In this document: positions 8,177 to 17,513 of the stretch, piece by piece | Layout: every line of letters starts with the position of its first letter | Position numbering within the stretch: the stretch's first letter is position 1 | NCBI RefSeq assembly: GCF_900116115.1 | Contig: NZ_FOZP01000003.1 | Span: 310,001-374,000 of the forward strand | Direction: 5' to 3' | Source of the DNA: Lutibacter maritimus | Lineage (GTDB): Bacteria; Bacteroidota; Bacteroidia; Flavobacteriales; Flavobacteriaceae | DNA: 64,000 nucleotides | Notes under the pieces: model-generated | What the model saw: only the letters and a program-made list of their open reading frames with translations | Told to the model about the DNA's origin: nothing | The model's database searches: none | Position numbers and translations under genes: made by a program

Positions 8177-11100
8177 TTAATGTTTTATAATTTTAACATT
8201 AACAGGATTATTATCTAAATGAACTTTTGCCAAATAAATGCCATTTGAAATATTAGTTAAATCAATTGTTACTTTACCAAATTCCACTTTATATAATTTT
8301 GACAAAATTAATTGTGAACTGTAATTAAAAACTTCAATATAAACTTCATTTTCAGATGTTGGAATTCCTATTTCAAACAACCCGTGAGATGGATTTGGAA
8401 AAACCTCAACAGCTTTAAATAAATCAATAGATTTTGAATAAACTCCTTCACAAGCTACACTTGTTTTTACCTGAATTAAATCACCATTTATAACTGGAAT
8501 TTCAAAGTTTTTTGACATTGTTTGGAATAGTAACTTTCCATTCACTTCAATATCAAAAGGTGCTGTTCCTTCTAATATTTCAATGGAAGCTAACTTGTTA
8601 TCAATAGCAGATTTCCCTGAAACTGTTTTACCAGCAGGAATTACAATGGAGTAACACTGCTCAAAAGATTGTCCAACAACTGATATACAAAAATCATATG
8701 TACCAGGGCTTAAATTACCAAACTTTACTGTTGCGTTGCCTACAAAATTATGATTAACATTATTAATTGTAGTTTTGTAATTGTAATTAGCATTTCCTTT
8801 AATTACTATTTGTCCATTATTCATATTTGGACAAGTTTCTCCAACACTATTAATTTCAAAATTATCTTTTGGTAATATAAAACATCCGTTAGAATCAACT
8901 GTTGCACCTAAAGTTGTATTCGGGCACAAATCTAAGGTATCTGGCACTCCATCATTATCAGAATCTTTTTCTTGTAAAATAAACTCCATCCAGTTTAAAT
9001 TAAAACCGCCAGTTAGAACTTTCATTCTTAATGTATGTTTTCCTTTAGGAATAATTAAATCTCCAGAAACTGTTTGCCAAGTTTGCCAATCACCTGTAAC
9101 AGGAGTTGATATTGTTAATAAAGATGTTTCACCACCATTTTCATTTGCTAAAAACAAACCAATTTTTCCAGAATTATATGGACAAGCAACTCTAAAGTTT
9201 ACTTTATAATTATTGTTATCTTTTGAGTAAATAATATAATCTGCATAATCATTTGTATCTGTATAACTAATGTTTTTACCTTCGCCAATATCAGTGGTAT
9301 TTTCTGTTGAAAGACCAACCATTGTTGTATAATTTTCAGCTTCAATTTTTAAAGGTAAAACAGCAATTGTAGGCAGTGAATTTCTAATAACCAAATTTGA
9401 AAATGCAGCTAACTCTTTACCATCTACCGATTTTACTGAAGTTCCAGAATAACTAACTAATATATTATCTGAAAATAATAAACTTCTATTTGTAGTTAAT
9501 TTTATTGTTTTTTCTTTTGAATTTATTGTAGTAATAGTTGAAATTGGCTCAACAACTCCATTAACATACATTGTAAAAAGCTCTTTTGAACCACTTAATG
9601 AACTTAATAAAACAGCATGATTTACTGAAATTTCAACTGATTTTTCATCAGAATTAGTTTGTCCATTTATGGCTTCAAAAGCTACAGACTCTACTGTTCC
9701 AGTTTTAACAAACTCAATACTACTCATGTTGTATTCAACCTCGTTATCAAACTGCAATTTTAATACTTGAGAACCTTGATTTAAAACAATATCAGGTATT
9801 TCAACAGTTTGAAAATTTGTCCAACCACCTGTAGAAGGAATTGTTTTTCCTTTAGTAATATCTTCTCCATTTACTGATAAATGAAAAACACCTCCACTAT
9901 TTGGTGAGGCATATCTTACTTTTGCTTTGTATGCGGCAGATTCAGATACGTTTACCGTATAACTAACCCACTCACCTTTTTTAATATAGCCAATATGGTA
10001 ACCATTACCATTTACTGGATCATTATTTTCACTAATATCTACACCATCATTTCTGTAAATCCAGCCAGAATTCCAAGCTTGAAAATCACCAGTTGAACCA
10101 GAATAATTAGCTACATCAGTATCGTAATATGCTTTACCATTTTTCCCTAAATCAAAATCTGACAAATAAACTACTCCAGGAATATTGTGTTTTTTATATG
10201 GCTTAGTAGCTTCTGTTTTTACTTGCCTAATCATAGCATCTGGCACATCTTTTTGGTGAAAACAATTGGAGCTATTTGAATTATTAGCCAATTCCATCAT
10301 TGCACTATGTGCTTCTGCTTCTGTTGGTTTTGCACCTTCTCCTCTCCAATAACTTAATATTCTTTTATATCCATCAGTAAAGGGTATAGAATAAGGACCA
10401 ACTATAGTTTCTATGCGTTTTAATGGCCACCAAGACCAACCAATATTATTATCTTCAAATAATTTGATAGCATCTGTAAACCAAACATTTGAGTTTTCAC
10501 CAGCTTCACCCATCCATAAAGGAACATTTTGTTGTTCTCTTAAATTTAAAACCCATTGTATTGAACCTTGATCATTAAACGTCCAATATTTATGAAAACT
10601 ATATACCATATTAGAATCCCAAGTTGGAGTTAATCCTGTAAAATTATTTGCCCAATCATGACCTTCTATAAAAATTATGTGCTTTGTATCTACCTCACGT
10701 ATGGCGTTGGTAATTTGTATATAAAACTGCTTTAATTGTGGACCAGTTACGTGATCTCCATTTACTTCGTTAATTAAATCATAACCCCCAATCCAAGGTT
10801 CATCTTTATACCTTTCAGCTAATTTTCGCCACAGAGCAACTGTTTTATTTTTATTATCCTGACTTTGCCATAAAGATGGTTTGGTATTATCATAATCAGA
10901 AATTGCTGCATTTGTTCCTTGCCCACCTGGCGCTCCGTGTAAATCTAAAATTAAATACATATTGTTGGATTCGCACCAATCCAACAAATTATCAACCAAA
11001 TCAAAACCCTTGGTTAACCAAGTATTTTCCCCTGAAACTGGTTCAGCTTCTATTGGTAATGTAAATAAATTATAATGCATTGGTAGTCTTACACTATTAA

Positions 11101-11413
11101 AACCCCATTTTGCTAAAGAGTCAATATCTTTTTTTGTTACATGATTTGCTAACCAAACGTCATAAAACTCGTTCGTTTTATCTTCACCCATTAACGCTAT
11201 AAGTCTATTTTTAAATTCATGTTGCGTGTCTGCTACATCACTAGATTGCATCATGTAACCTTCTTGAAGCATCCAGCCACCCAAACCCATTCCGCGTAAA
11301 ATGACTTCATTTCCATTTTGATCAACAATTTTTTTGCCTTGTGTTTTTAACCCTTGACTCCAACTAAATAAAGTTCCAAACATTAAGATTATTAGAAATA
11401 TTTTATTTTTCAT
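8177..11413 (-). CDS. Secreted multidomain GH5 glucanase with two CBM6-like modules and a T9SS sorting domain
   Basis: The protein has 1078 residues. A signal peptide is followed by a GH5 domain (about 20-370). The start RGMGLGGWMLQEG resembles the NLGGWL motif of exo-beta-1,3-glucanase-like GH5 enzymes. The acid/base is E216 in DLINEVNG and the nucleophile E303 in WMGEAGEN. A CBM6-like module (about 415-565), a beta-sandwich linker, a second CBM6-like module (about 685-800), and a calcium-binding thrombospondin-3-like repeat (DSDNDGVPDTLDLCPNT) follow. The C-terminal T9SS type A domain contains VFPNPSHGLFEI and ends KIIKH. The enzyme should be secreted or surface-attached and cut beta-glucan outside the cell. 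Beta-1,3 or beta-1,6 specificity is inferred, not proven. Confidence 0.88.
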   Translation of the reverse strand: MKNKIFLIILMFGTLFSWSQGLKTQGKKIVDQNGNEVILRGMGLGGWMLQEGYMMQSSDVADTQHEFKNRLIALMGEDKTNEFYDVWLANHVTKKDIDSLAKWGFNSVRLPMHYNLFTLPIEAEPVSGENTWLTKGFDLVDNLLDWCESNNMYLILDLHGAPGGQGTNAAISDYDNTKPSLWQSQDNKNKTVALWRKLAERYKDEPWIGGYDLINEVNGDHVTGPQLKQFYIQITNAIREVDTKHIIFIEGHDWANNFTGLTPTWDSNMVYSFHKYWTFNDQGSIQWVLNLREQQNVPLWMGEAGENSNVWFTDAIKLFEDNNIGWSWWPLKRIETIVGPYSIPFTDGYKRILSYWRGEGAKPTEAEAHSAMMELANNSNSSNCFHQKDVPDAMIRQVKTEATKPYKKHNIPGVVYLSDFDLGKNGKAYYDTDVANYSGSTGDFQAWNSGWIYRNDGVDISENNDPVNGNGYHIGYIKKGEWVSYTVNVSESAAYKAKVRYASPNSGGVFHLSVNGEDITKGKTIPSTGGWTNFQTVEIPDIVLNQGSQVLKLQFDNEVEYNMSSIEFVKTGTVESVAFEAINGQTNSDEKSVEISVNHAVLLSSLSGSKELFTMYVNGVVEPISTITTINSKEKTIKLTTNRSLLFSDNILVSYSGTSVKSVDGKELAAFSNLVIRNSLPTIAVLPLKIEAENYTTMVGLSTENTTDIGEGKNISYTDTNDYADYIIYSKDNNNYKVNFRVACPYNSGKIGLFLANENGGETSLLTISTPVTGDWQTWQTVSGDLIIPKGKHTLRMKVLTGGFNLNWMEFILQEKDSDNDGVPDTLDLCPNTTLGATVDSNGCFILPKDNFEINSVGETCPNMNNGQIVIKGNANYNYKTTINNVNHNFVGNATVKFGNLSPGTYDFCISVVGQSFEQCYSIVIPAGKTVSGKSAIDNKLASIEILEGTAPFDIEVNGKLLFQTMSKNFEIPVINGDLIQVKTSVACEGVYSKSIDLFKAVEVFPNPSHGLFEIGIPTSENEVYIEVFNYSSQLILSKLYKVEFGKVTIDLTNISNGIYLAKVHLDNNPVNVKIIKH

Positions 11414-11706
11414 TTTATAGTATAAAGATTTTATAATTTCCGAAAATTTGTAATAGTCAAAATTAGCTTTGCTTTAATAATTGACAACACTTATAACTTG
11501 CATTTATCAAATAAACATTAAAGCCAAATAACTATACAAAATAACATAAAATATCTTAAAAAAATTAAGAATATAACACATTAAAAACTCGCTTTACAGT
11601 TTTTATAAACTCATCAAATACTTTCACTAAAAGAGAAAAAATTCTTATAAATCCTTTATTTTCAATATTTTTATTAAATTCACGGAAAATTATTATTTCA
11701 TCATTA

Positions 11707-14535
11707 ATGAAAAACGTATTACGCATTATATCTTTCATTTTAATAATATTTCAACAGGTGAATTCACAAAGTGTGAAACCTAATATTTTACGAAACACTC
11801 CTTTAAAAGAACATTTTGATTCTAACGATTACAAAGGTGGAATTCAAAACTGGGCTTTCGACCAAACTAGTGACGGCATTTTATACATTGCAAATAATGA
11901 AGGTCTTTTAGAATTTGACGGAAGAGAATGGAATAAATATGAGGTTCCACTTGCTACAAGATTAAGAGCACTAAAAGTAGATAGCCAAGATAGAATTTTT
12001 GTTGGAGGCCAAGGACAAATTGGGTATTTCACCAAAACAAAAAACGATTTAGTATTTACATCTTTATTAAAATATCTACCAAAAAATAAACAAGATATTG
12101 CCGAAACTTGGAAAATACTTGAACTTAACGGAAAAATAATATTTAATACAGAAAGTGAATTATTTGTTTTTGAAAACAACAATTTAAAAGCAATGACTTT
12201 ACCAGGCTATATGCGCTATGCATTTAATATTGAAAATAAGGTTTTTGCTCAATTTTATGGAAAAGGCCTATATGAGTTTATAAATAATGAGTTTATACCT
12301 ATTAAAGGTACCGAAATTGGATATGACATTATTGCTATTTTACCAACTAACAAGGGATATTACTGTTTAACCAGAGAAGGAGAAATGAAATTGTTAGATA
12401 ATAAAGGTTATACTCCTATTGACCTAAAAGTAAACCTTGGAACAGTTAATGCTGCCATAAAATTAACTTCTGGTGAATATGTTGTTGGAACCCAAAGCAA
12501 TGGAATTTTTATTTTTAATTCAAACTTTACGCTTAAAAATCATTTAACTAAAAAAGAAGGATTATCTGACAGAACTGTAAAATCTTTATATGAAGATGCG
12601 TTTCATAATTTATGGGTAGGACTAAACAATGGAATTGATTACCTAAAAATAAATTTACCATTTTCATTAATCAATGAAGAAGTTGGCATTGAAGGTACGG
12701 GATATGCTGCCATAAGACATGATAACGAAATATATCTTGGCACAAACACTGGTGTCTTCATCCAAAAAAAGGAGAAAAATAACTTAGATGGATATCCTTT
12801 TACAATAATAACAGGAAGCGAAGGGCAAGTTTACAATTTCTCTGAGGTTGAAAATAAACTTATTTTAAACCACGATCGTGGTGCATTTGAATTAAAAGGT
12901 AAAAATCTTACGCAAATTCAAGACATTGGAAGTTGGAAATTTATGAATACCAAAATACCAAATTTAGTAGTTGGTGGTGATTATAGAGGAATTTCCATTT
13001 TTAATAAAAATAATGACAATTGGTCAGTTGTTCAAAGAGTTGAAAAATTAGAAGAACAATCTTCAAGAATTATGGAATTTGAAAATGATTCAACGCTGTG
13101 GATGACACATGTTTCTAAAGGAGCTTTTAGAATTGAATTCAATTCAAACTTAACTATTCAAAAAAACACCCAAAAATTTGGTAAAAAAGATGGACTACCT
13201 TCTAATATTATGATAGATGTTTATTCGTTGAATAACAATTTAGTTTTTACAACAGAAAAAGGTATTTACGATTTTAACTCAAACACTCGTACTTTCAGTC
13301 CTAATTTACATTTTAAGAAATGGCTTGGAACCGGATATGTAAGTACTATGGTTTCTAATGAGAATAATGCTATTTATTATATTCAGAACAAAAAATTTGG
13401 AAATTTAGTTCAAAAAGGGTTTGGTACTTTTGAAAATAAAACCCATATTTTTAAACACATTAATAAATTTATAAGTGATGATTTAGCAAATATTACAATA
13501 CTTGATGAAAACAATGTACTTATTGGTGCTAAAGAAGGTTTTATTAATTATACACCTAATAAAAAACCATTTATAAATGAAAATTTCCATGTATTACTCA
13601 GAAAGGTTGAAACGCAAACTTCCATTGATTCTATTAATACCTATAATCCTGCTTATACAGATCAAATTGAAATTACCGAAAAACATTCCATAAAATTTCA
13701 TTATGCAGCGCCTTATTTTGACGGATTTGAAGATTTAAAATACAGCTATAGACTTGTACCGTTAGATGAACAATGGTCTAAATGGTCAAGCTTAGGAGAA
13801 AAAGAATTTACACATTTACCTTTTGGAAAGTATACTTTAGAAATAAAGGCTAAAAATATTTATGAAATAGAAAGTAATGTGTCTACCTTTTCTTTTGAAG
13901 TTTTAACTCCTTGGTATTTTACAAATTGGGCTAAAATGTCTTATTTAATTTTAGCAATCATTTTTTTGTTTTTAATTCCTATTATTCAACAAAAAAAATA
14001 TAGAAAAGAAAAATCTATTATTTACAAGAATAAAGATGAAGAAATAAAAATAAAAGATAAAGAAATAAATAAATTAGAAAATGAAAAGTTAAAAACAGAA
14101 ATTAATCTTAAGAACGATCAGTTAACAACAATCACTATGCATTTAGTTAAAAACAACGATTTTATTCAGGATGTTCAAAACAAAATTATTTCATCTTTAG
14201 ATCAAACTGATTCGAAAAAAGAATTAAAGAAAATAATTAAAACCATTGACAGTGAGCTTTCAAACAACGACTCATGGGATCAATTCGCATACCATTTTGA
14301 TCAAGTTCATGGTAATTATTTAAAAAAACTTTCTGAAAATAACATAAAACTTTCACCACGAGAAATTAAACTAGCAGCATTTTTAAGAATGAACATGAGT
14401 TCTAAAGAAATCTCCAAAATGCTTAATATTACATCACGCGGAGTAGAACTTGCCCGATATAGACTACGAAAAAAATTAAAGCTAAAAAGAGCGCAAAATT
14501 TAGTTGAGTATTTAATTGATTTAGATAACTCTTAG
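11707..14535 (+). CDS. SusR-like membrane regulator 1 (propeller, Y_Y_Y, LuxR-type HTH)
   Basis: The protein has 942 residues. It has a signal-like N-terminus and a long periplasmic region with repeated propeller strands (NNEGLLEFDGREW, GLSDRTVKSLYEDAFHNLWVGLNNGI). A Y_Y_Y domain follows (YSYRLVPLDEQWSKWSSLGE), then one membrane helix at about 742-762 and a lysine-rich coiled coil. The C-terminal LuxR-type helix-turn-helix (about 881-935) contains LSPREIKLAAFL, SSKEISKML and the recognition helix RGVELARYRLRKK. Such proteins sense oligosaccharides in the periplasm and bind DNA from the membrane. It is divergent from the GH5 gene with a 293-bp shared intergenic region, so it is the likely regulator of PUL 1. 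Confidence 0.88.
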   Translation: MKNVLRIISFILIIFQQVNSQSVKPNILRNTPLKEHFDSNDYKGGIQNWAFDQTSDGILYIANNEGLLEFDGREWNKYEVPLATRLRALKVDSQDRIFVGGQGQIGYFTKTKNDLVFTSLLKYLPKNKQDIAETWKILELNGKIIFNTESELFVFENNNLKAMTLPGYMRYAFNIENKVFAQFYGKGLYEFINNEFIPIKGTEIGYDIIAILPTNKGYYCLTREGEMKLLDNKGYTPIDLKVNLGTVNAAIKLTSGEYVVGTQSNGIFIFNSNFTLKNHLTKKEGLSDRTVKSLYEDAFHNLWVGLNNGIDYLKINLPFSLINEEVGIEGTGYAAIRHDNEIYLGTNTGVFIQKKEKNNLDGYPFTIITGSEGQVYNFSEVENKLILNHDRGAFELKGKNLTQIQDIGSWKFMNTKIPNLVVGGDYRGISIFNKNNDNWSVVQRVEKLEEQSSRIMEFENDSTLWMTHVSKGAFRIEFNSNLTIQKNTQKFGKKDGLPSNIMIDVYSLNNNLVFTTEKGIYDFNSNTRTFSPNLHFKKWLGTGYVSTMVSNENNAIYYIQNKKFGNLVQKGFGTFENKTHIFKHINKFISDDLANITILDENNVLIGAKEGFINYTPNKKPFINENFHVLLRKVETQTSIDSINTYNPAYTDQIEITEKHSIKFHYAAPYFDGFEDLKYSYRLVPLDEQWSKWSSLGEKEFTHLPFGKYTLEIKAKNIYEIESNVSTFSFEVLTPWYFTNWAKMSYLILAIIFLFLIPIIQQKKYRKEKSIIYKNKDEEIKIKDKEINKLENEKLKTEINLKNDQLTTITMHLVKNNDFIQDVQNKIISSLDQTDSKKELKKIIKTIDSELSNNDSWDQFAYHFDQVHGNYLKKLSENNIKLSPREIKLAAFLRMNMSSKEISKMLNITSRGVELARYRLRKKLKLKRAQNLVEYLIDLDNS

Positions 14536-14611
14536 TTCTTTCAGTTTGTATTCTATTTAACAATAAATATTAAATATTATCAGTAAGCTACAGTTATATA
14601 AATTTTTAAAA

Positions 14612-17431
14612 CTATAATTCTAAAATATACTCTACAAGGCTTTTTTCGTGAGGTAATTCCATTTTTTTTCGCAATCTATATCTTTTAATTTCAACGCTTC
14701 TAGCAGAAATATTTAATAGTGGAGCTATTTCTTTAGATGATAGGTTTAAACGCAAATAAGCGCATAATCTTAAGTCGTTTGGCGTTAAATTAGGATGTGC
14801 TGTTTTTACTTTTTTCAAGAAATCACTATCGGCATTATTAAATGCTTCTTGAAACATTTCCCAGTCACTATTATTTGATAAATTTTTATTAATAATTTTT
14901 ATAACTGGCTTAATTTTATTTTCGTCTTTTACAACGCCTAATTCGTTTTTTATAGTATTTAAAAGCTCATTCTTTTTAATAATACTCATTGTTGAGGCCG
15001 ACAATTCTCTGGTTTTACTTTCAATTTCATTTTGTAGCTTTTCGTTTTTCAATTTCATAATTTCTTTTTCATTTTCTAATTGTGTCATTGAAAATTCTTG
15101 CTGCTTTTTATCCATTAATTTTTTCTTCTGTTTGGTATAATATCTTTTGTAAAGCGTATGAACCACTAATGATAAAACAATAAGTAAAATGGCATAAACA
15201 ATTATAATTTCATTAGATAAAAACCAGGGTTTTTCAATAATAAACGAGAAAGTAGCAATATTTTTAGAAACTATATTTCCAACTCTTGCTTTTACATTAA
15301 ATGTATAGCTCCCATAAGGTAAGTTTTTAAAAGCAACTTCAGATTCTTTAGACCAATTACTCCATTTATTATACATACCTTTGAGTTGGTATTGATAATT
15401 TACCTCATCATATTTCTGATATATAGGTGCACTAAATTTAAAAGAAACATTATTTTCTTTATTTTTAAACCTAACATTTTCATTAGTTAATGAAACGGGA
15501 ATTGCAGTTATATTAATAGTACTTTTTTCAATGGTATTTATTACAATTGTAAAATCCTCTTGTCTTATTTTTTTTAAATCTAAAATTAAATATCCTTCTG
15601 AAGCACCAAATAAATAAGTGTCATTATTTAAATGCAATACACTTTCAAAACCTGCAATAAATTTTCTTGAAGTAGCTTCTAATGCAATTTTTGAAACTTT
15701 TGCAACATTGTTTAATTTTCCCGGTGTAAAATATATTAAGCTTTTGTCTGTAAATCCCCAAAGCGTATTTGAAATATTATCATTTAAAAGTTTACCTGAC
15801 ACATAACCATCTTCTTTTAAAAAGTAGTCACTTAAAATTTTATCTTTATCAAAATTTTTGGTTAAAGAATTATATCTAAAAATTCCCATATTTGATGCGT
15901 ATAACAAATCATCTTCAAAATTTGTTATGGCAGATTTTAAAGCTTTTGGTGCGCTTCCTAATATTTTATAACTTAAAACTTTTCTAAAATCACTATCTAC
16001 TTCTATTTTAAAAACTCCTTTATATTCGTGATTCATTAAAATACTACCTTCTTTAGTAAACTCAAAAAATCGACTTGTAGGATTAAACCCTTTTATTTTA
16101 TTTCTAAACTGCCAAGTACCGTTTCTTTTTTCTATTACATTTAAACCACTATAATATCCTTGAATTAAAATATTTTTATTGTTTTTTACGGGTTTTATTT
16201 CCATAGTTCCCATAACATCTGTTATCAGGTTTGCAACACCATTATTAACAATAAAAGTTCCTTTATTATGTCCACAAAATAGTGTGTTATCATATACTTT
16301 TAAACACCAAACCTGCCCGTCAGTACCTTCAATAAAGCTAAAATCATCATTGGTATGTAACTCTTTATAAAACAAGCCTTGATTGGTTCCTAAATACAGT
16401 TTATTGTTAAAGATTGCCGATGTATATACAGAACCTAATTTCCCACTAAAATCATTATAAACTCTAAATGGTGAATTAAAATTAACAACACTAATTCCAT
16501 TATCAAGGCCAAGCCAAAGATTGTGTTCTTTATCTTCAAACAAAGACAATACGGTATTGTTATTTAATCCTTTTTCTTGATTTATATGCGTTAATAAATT
16601 TCCGTTTTTGTCAAGATGATACATTCCATTTGAAATGGTTCCAAGTATAAAACTTCCATCTTCTAACTGCAGGCTGCTATAAATACTTACTTTTGAAATT
16701 ATACTATTTGATGAAATATCCCATTTACTAATTCCATTTTCATTTAAATAATAAAAACCATCTTTTTGTGTTTGATACAATATTCTGTTACCAGATTTAA
16801 AAATATTTATTACAATATTCGTTTTTAACAAATTATTATCTGAAACCAATTCAGGTACTCCATTTTCAATTTTAAAAATACCTTCTTCCATTTTTTGAAA
16901 ATAAATACTATTATCTACCTTAAAGGCTTTTGGAAGCTGTGTTTCTGAGTTAATAATTTTTATAGATTCATCTGAAGTATTGTATATATATATTCTGTGA
17001 AGCGACTGAAAAAGTACCCAATCATCAAAAGTTATAATATTCCAAAAATCCTCTTCAATTAATGATTCTTTTAATTTAACACTTAAGGATGTGTATGTTA
17101 AACTTCCAAATTCATTTTTTTCCCAATAACCAAACTCCATATAACTTCCCGTATATATTTTATTATCCTGAACATTTACCGAACGAATTATTGTGTTATT
17201 TGGTGAAGGATATAATTTCCATTTTGCGCCATTAAACTCTAACAAACCACTATTGTTTGCCACATAAATATATTTTTCTTCTGATTGAGAAATTGACCAG
17301 TTTTGATTTTCAGCTCCATAAATTGTTGGTGCATAATTTTCAACTGGTGGTAACTCTTGAGAAACAATACTTGTTGAAAATAAAATAAATAAAAAATTGA
17401 AAAATATAAGTTGTTTTAATTTCATTGACAT
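14612..17431 (-). CDS. SusR-like membrane regulator 2 (propeller, Y_Y_Y, LuxR-type HTH)
   Basis: The protein has 939 residues from the ATG at 17429-17431. A TTG one codon earlier and another ATG two codons later are also in frame; the choice does not affect the signal peptide. Architecture matches the two paralogues: propeller strands (YVANNSGLLEFNGAKW, GLNNNTVLSLFEDKEHNLWLGLDNGI), a Y_Y_Y domain (VNYQYQLKGMYNKWSNWSKE), a membrane helix (IIIVYAILLIVLSLVVHTLY), a coiled coil and an HTH with RSVEIKRYRLRKK. It looks closer to regulator 3 than to regulator 1. It converges on regulator 1 and follows the hybrid kinase by about 80 bp. No susC lies directly beside it, so its target is uncertain. Confidence 0.87.
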   Translation of the reverse strand: MSMKLKQLIFFNFLFILFSTSIVSQELPPVENYAPTIYGAENQNWSISQSEEKYIYVANNSGLLEFNGAKWKLYPSPNNTIIRSVNVQDNKIYTGSYMEFGYWEKNEFGSLTYTSLSVKLKESLIEEDFWNIITFDDWVLFQSLHRIYIYNTSDESIKIINSETQLPKAFKVDNSIYFQKMEEGIFKIENGVPELVSDNNLLKTNIVINIFKSGNRILYQTQKDGFYYLNENGISKWDISSNSIISKVSIYSSLQLEDGSFILGTISNGMYHLDKNGNLLTHINQEKGLNNNTVLSLFEDKEHNLWLGLDNGISVVNFNSPFRVYNDFSGKLGSVYTSAIFNNKLYLGTNQGLFYKELHTNDDFSFIEGTDGQVWCLKVYDNTLFCGHNKGTFIVNNGVANLITDVMGTMEIKPVKNNKNILIQGYYSGLNVIEKRNGTWQFRNKIKGFNPTSRFFEFTKEGSILMNHEYKGVFKIEVDSDFRKVLSYKILGSAPKALKSAITNFEDDLLYASNMGIFRYNSLTKNFDKDKILSDYFLKEDGYVSGKLLNDNISNTLWGFTDKSLIYFTPGKLNNVAKVSKIALEATSRKFIAGFESVLHLNNDTYLFGASEGYLILDLKKIRQEDFTIVINTIEKSTINITAIPVSLTNENVRFKNKENNVSFKFSAPIYQKYDEVNYQYQLKGMYNKWSNWSKESEVAFKNLPYGSYTFNVKARVGNIVSKNIATFSFIIEKPWFLSNEIIIVYAILLIVLSLVVHTLYKRYYTKQKKKLMDKKQQEFSMTQLENEKEIMKLKNEKLQNEIESKTRELSASTMSIIKKNELLNTIKNELGVVKDENKIKPVIKIINKNLSNNSDWEMFQEAFNNADSDFLKKVKTAHPNLTPNDLRLCAYLRLNLSSKEIAPLLNISARSVEIKRYRLRKKMELPHEKSLVEYILEL

Positions 17432-17513
17432 CAAACTTTTTTGAAGTACTACAATATTACAATTTTTAAAGGATATTTATTTTGAAGAAATAAATTATCT
17501 GATATTTCAACTG

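Noticed and set aside
11844-12182. 112-codon open frame on the minus strand
   Set aside because: It lies entirely inside regulator 1 in antisense and its product resembles nothing; it is a shadow frame.
14536-14611. Possible terminator between convergent regulators 1 and 2
   Set aside because: Only AT-rich sequence without a convincing GC-containing stem.
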